DNA of 15,007 nucleotides from Pelagophyceae sp. CCMP2097 (lineage: Eukaryota > Sar > Pelagophyceae). A model generated the notes under the pieces. It did no database searches, was not told where the DNA came from, and saw only the letters and a list, made by a program, of their open reading frames with translations. Both the position numbers and the translations under genes were made by a program. Positions within the stretch are counted from its first letter, which is position 1. Each line of letters starts with the position of its first letter. Shown here one piece after another: positions 14,640 through 15,007 of this stretch. Where the stretch lies: contig MU657326.1 in the NCBI GenBank assembly GCA_026770575.1, positions 37,135 through 52,141 of the forward strand. The letters are read 5' to 3'.

Positions 14640-15007
14640 GACCGCCCAAAGGACCATGCGAGGGGCCGACTTCTGCTCGAGGGCCATCGGAGAGACGGTC
14701 CTTCGCCTCGAGACGGGGTCGTCGAAACGGCTTTTCGAATGGCTTTTCGAGTGGCCGTTCTCGACGGAGCCGGAGAGAGCCTCCTCTTCGGCGCCATTTC
14801 GAGGGGCCGTCGAGGCGGAGTCGTTTCGGATGGCCATTAAAAGGGGCCGTCTCGAGGGGCCGACTTCAGGCACCGTTCTCGACGGGGCCGTTCTCGGCGG
14901 GGCCGTTCTCGGCGGGGCCGTCGAAATGGGCCTTCTCGAAGCAACGCCCCAAGGCGCCGTTTCGAGTGGCCGTTCTCGACGGAGCCGTTCTCGACGGGGC
15001 CGTTCTC
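14640..15007 (+). repeat. TCGAGGGGCCG-type degenerate repeat running off the window
   Basis: Units such as GAGGGGCCGTC, TTTTCGAGTGGCCG and, at 14875-14925, GTTCTCGGCGGGGCC in near-perfect tandem. Same orientation as 1615-2650 and again directly downstream of block B, as at 3340-3480. Confidence 0.75.

Overview
The window looks like nuclear DNA of a G+C-rich unicellular eukaryote, probably an alga. The grounds are two recognisable housekeeping genes cut by very short introns (55-107 nt), mostly GTGCGT donors with YAG acceptors, set in extensive degenerate G+C-rich repeats. The lineage is an inference: a pelagophyte- or haptophyte-like alga would fit, but nothing here names the species. I see no tRNA, rRNA, CRISPR array or prokaryotic operon.

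Layout. 3-338: the 3' end of an unrecognised plus-strand gene. 769-4801: a complete protein geranylgeranyltransferase type I beta-subunit gene on the plus strand, which I resolve into ten exons giving 338 residues with the zinc ligands intact. One of its introns (1539-3981) is swollen to 2.4 kb by several repeat families. Inverted copies of one repeat module sit 5 bp before its start codon and across its stop codon. 4873-5689: an 817-bp near-perfect palindrome flanked by the 9-bp duplication GGTTTCCGA, a foldback transposon inserted in the downstream module. 5818-6207: a decayed, less G+C-rich gene. 6235-7020: an array of an 18-bp unit.

8003-9089 (minus strand): a gene whose reading frame breaks several times; not recognised. 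9470-11160: degenerate TCGAGGGGCC-type repeat in the opposite orientation to the copies at 1615-2650 and 14640-15007. 11264-12522: coding-like sequence whose strand I cannot settle everywhere. 12526-13048 (minus): the last four exons of selenide, water dikinase (SelD); the rest of that gene is not visible and may lie beyond the right edge.

13400-14660 is a second copy of the repeat block seen at 2905-3330, expanded by nested inverted-repeat elements at about 13488-13605, 13737-13866 and 13868-14545. The last is a large foldback that carries an unknown ORF with an EFWHGP motif; shorter relatives of this ORF occur at 3118-3219 and, inverted, at 13868-14000.

The two recognised enzymes (protein prenylation, selenophosphate synthesis) have no obvious functional link. 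The main interest is how several families of inverted-repeat elements have inserted into introns, into each other and at gene boundaries. All coordinates come from reading by eye; exon joins rest on splice consensus, frame and known family motifs.
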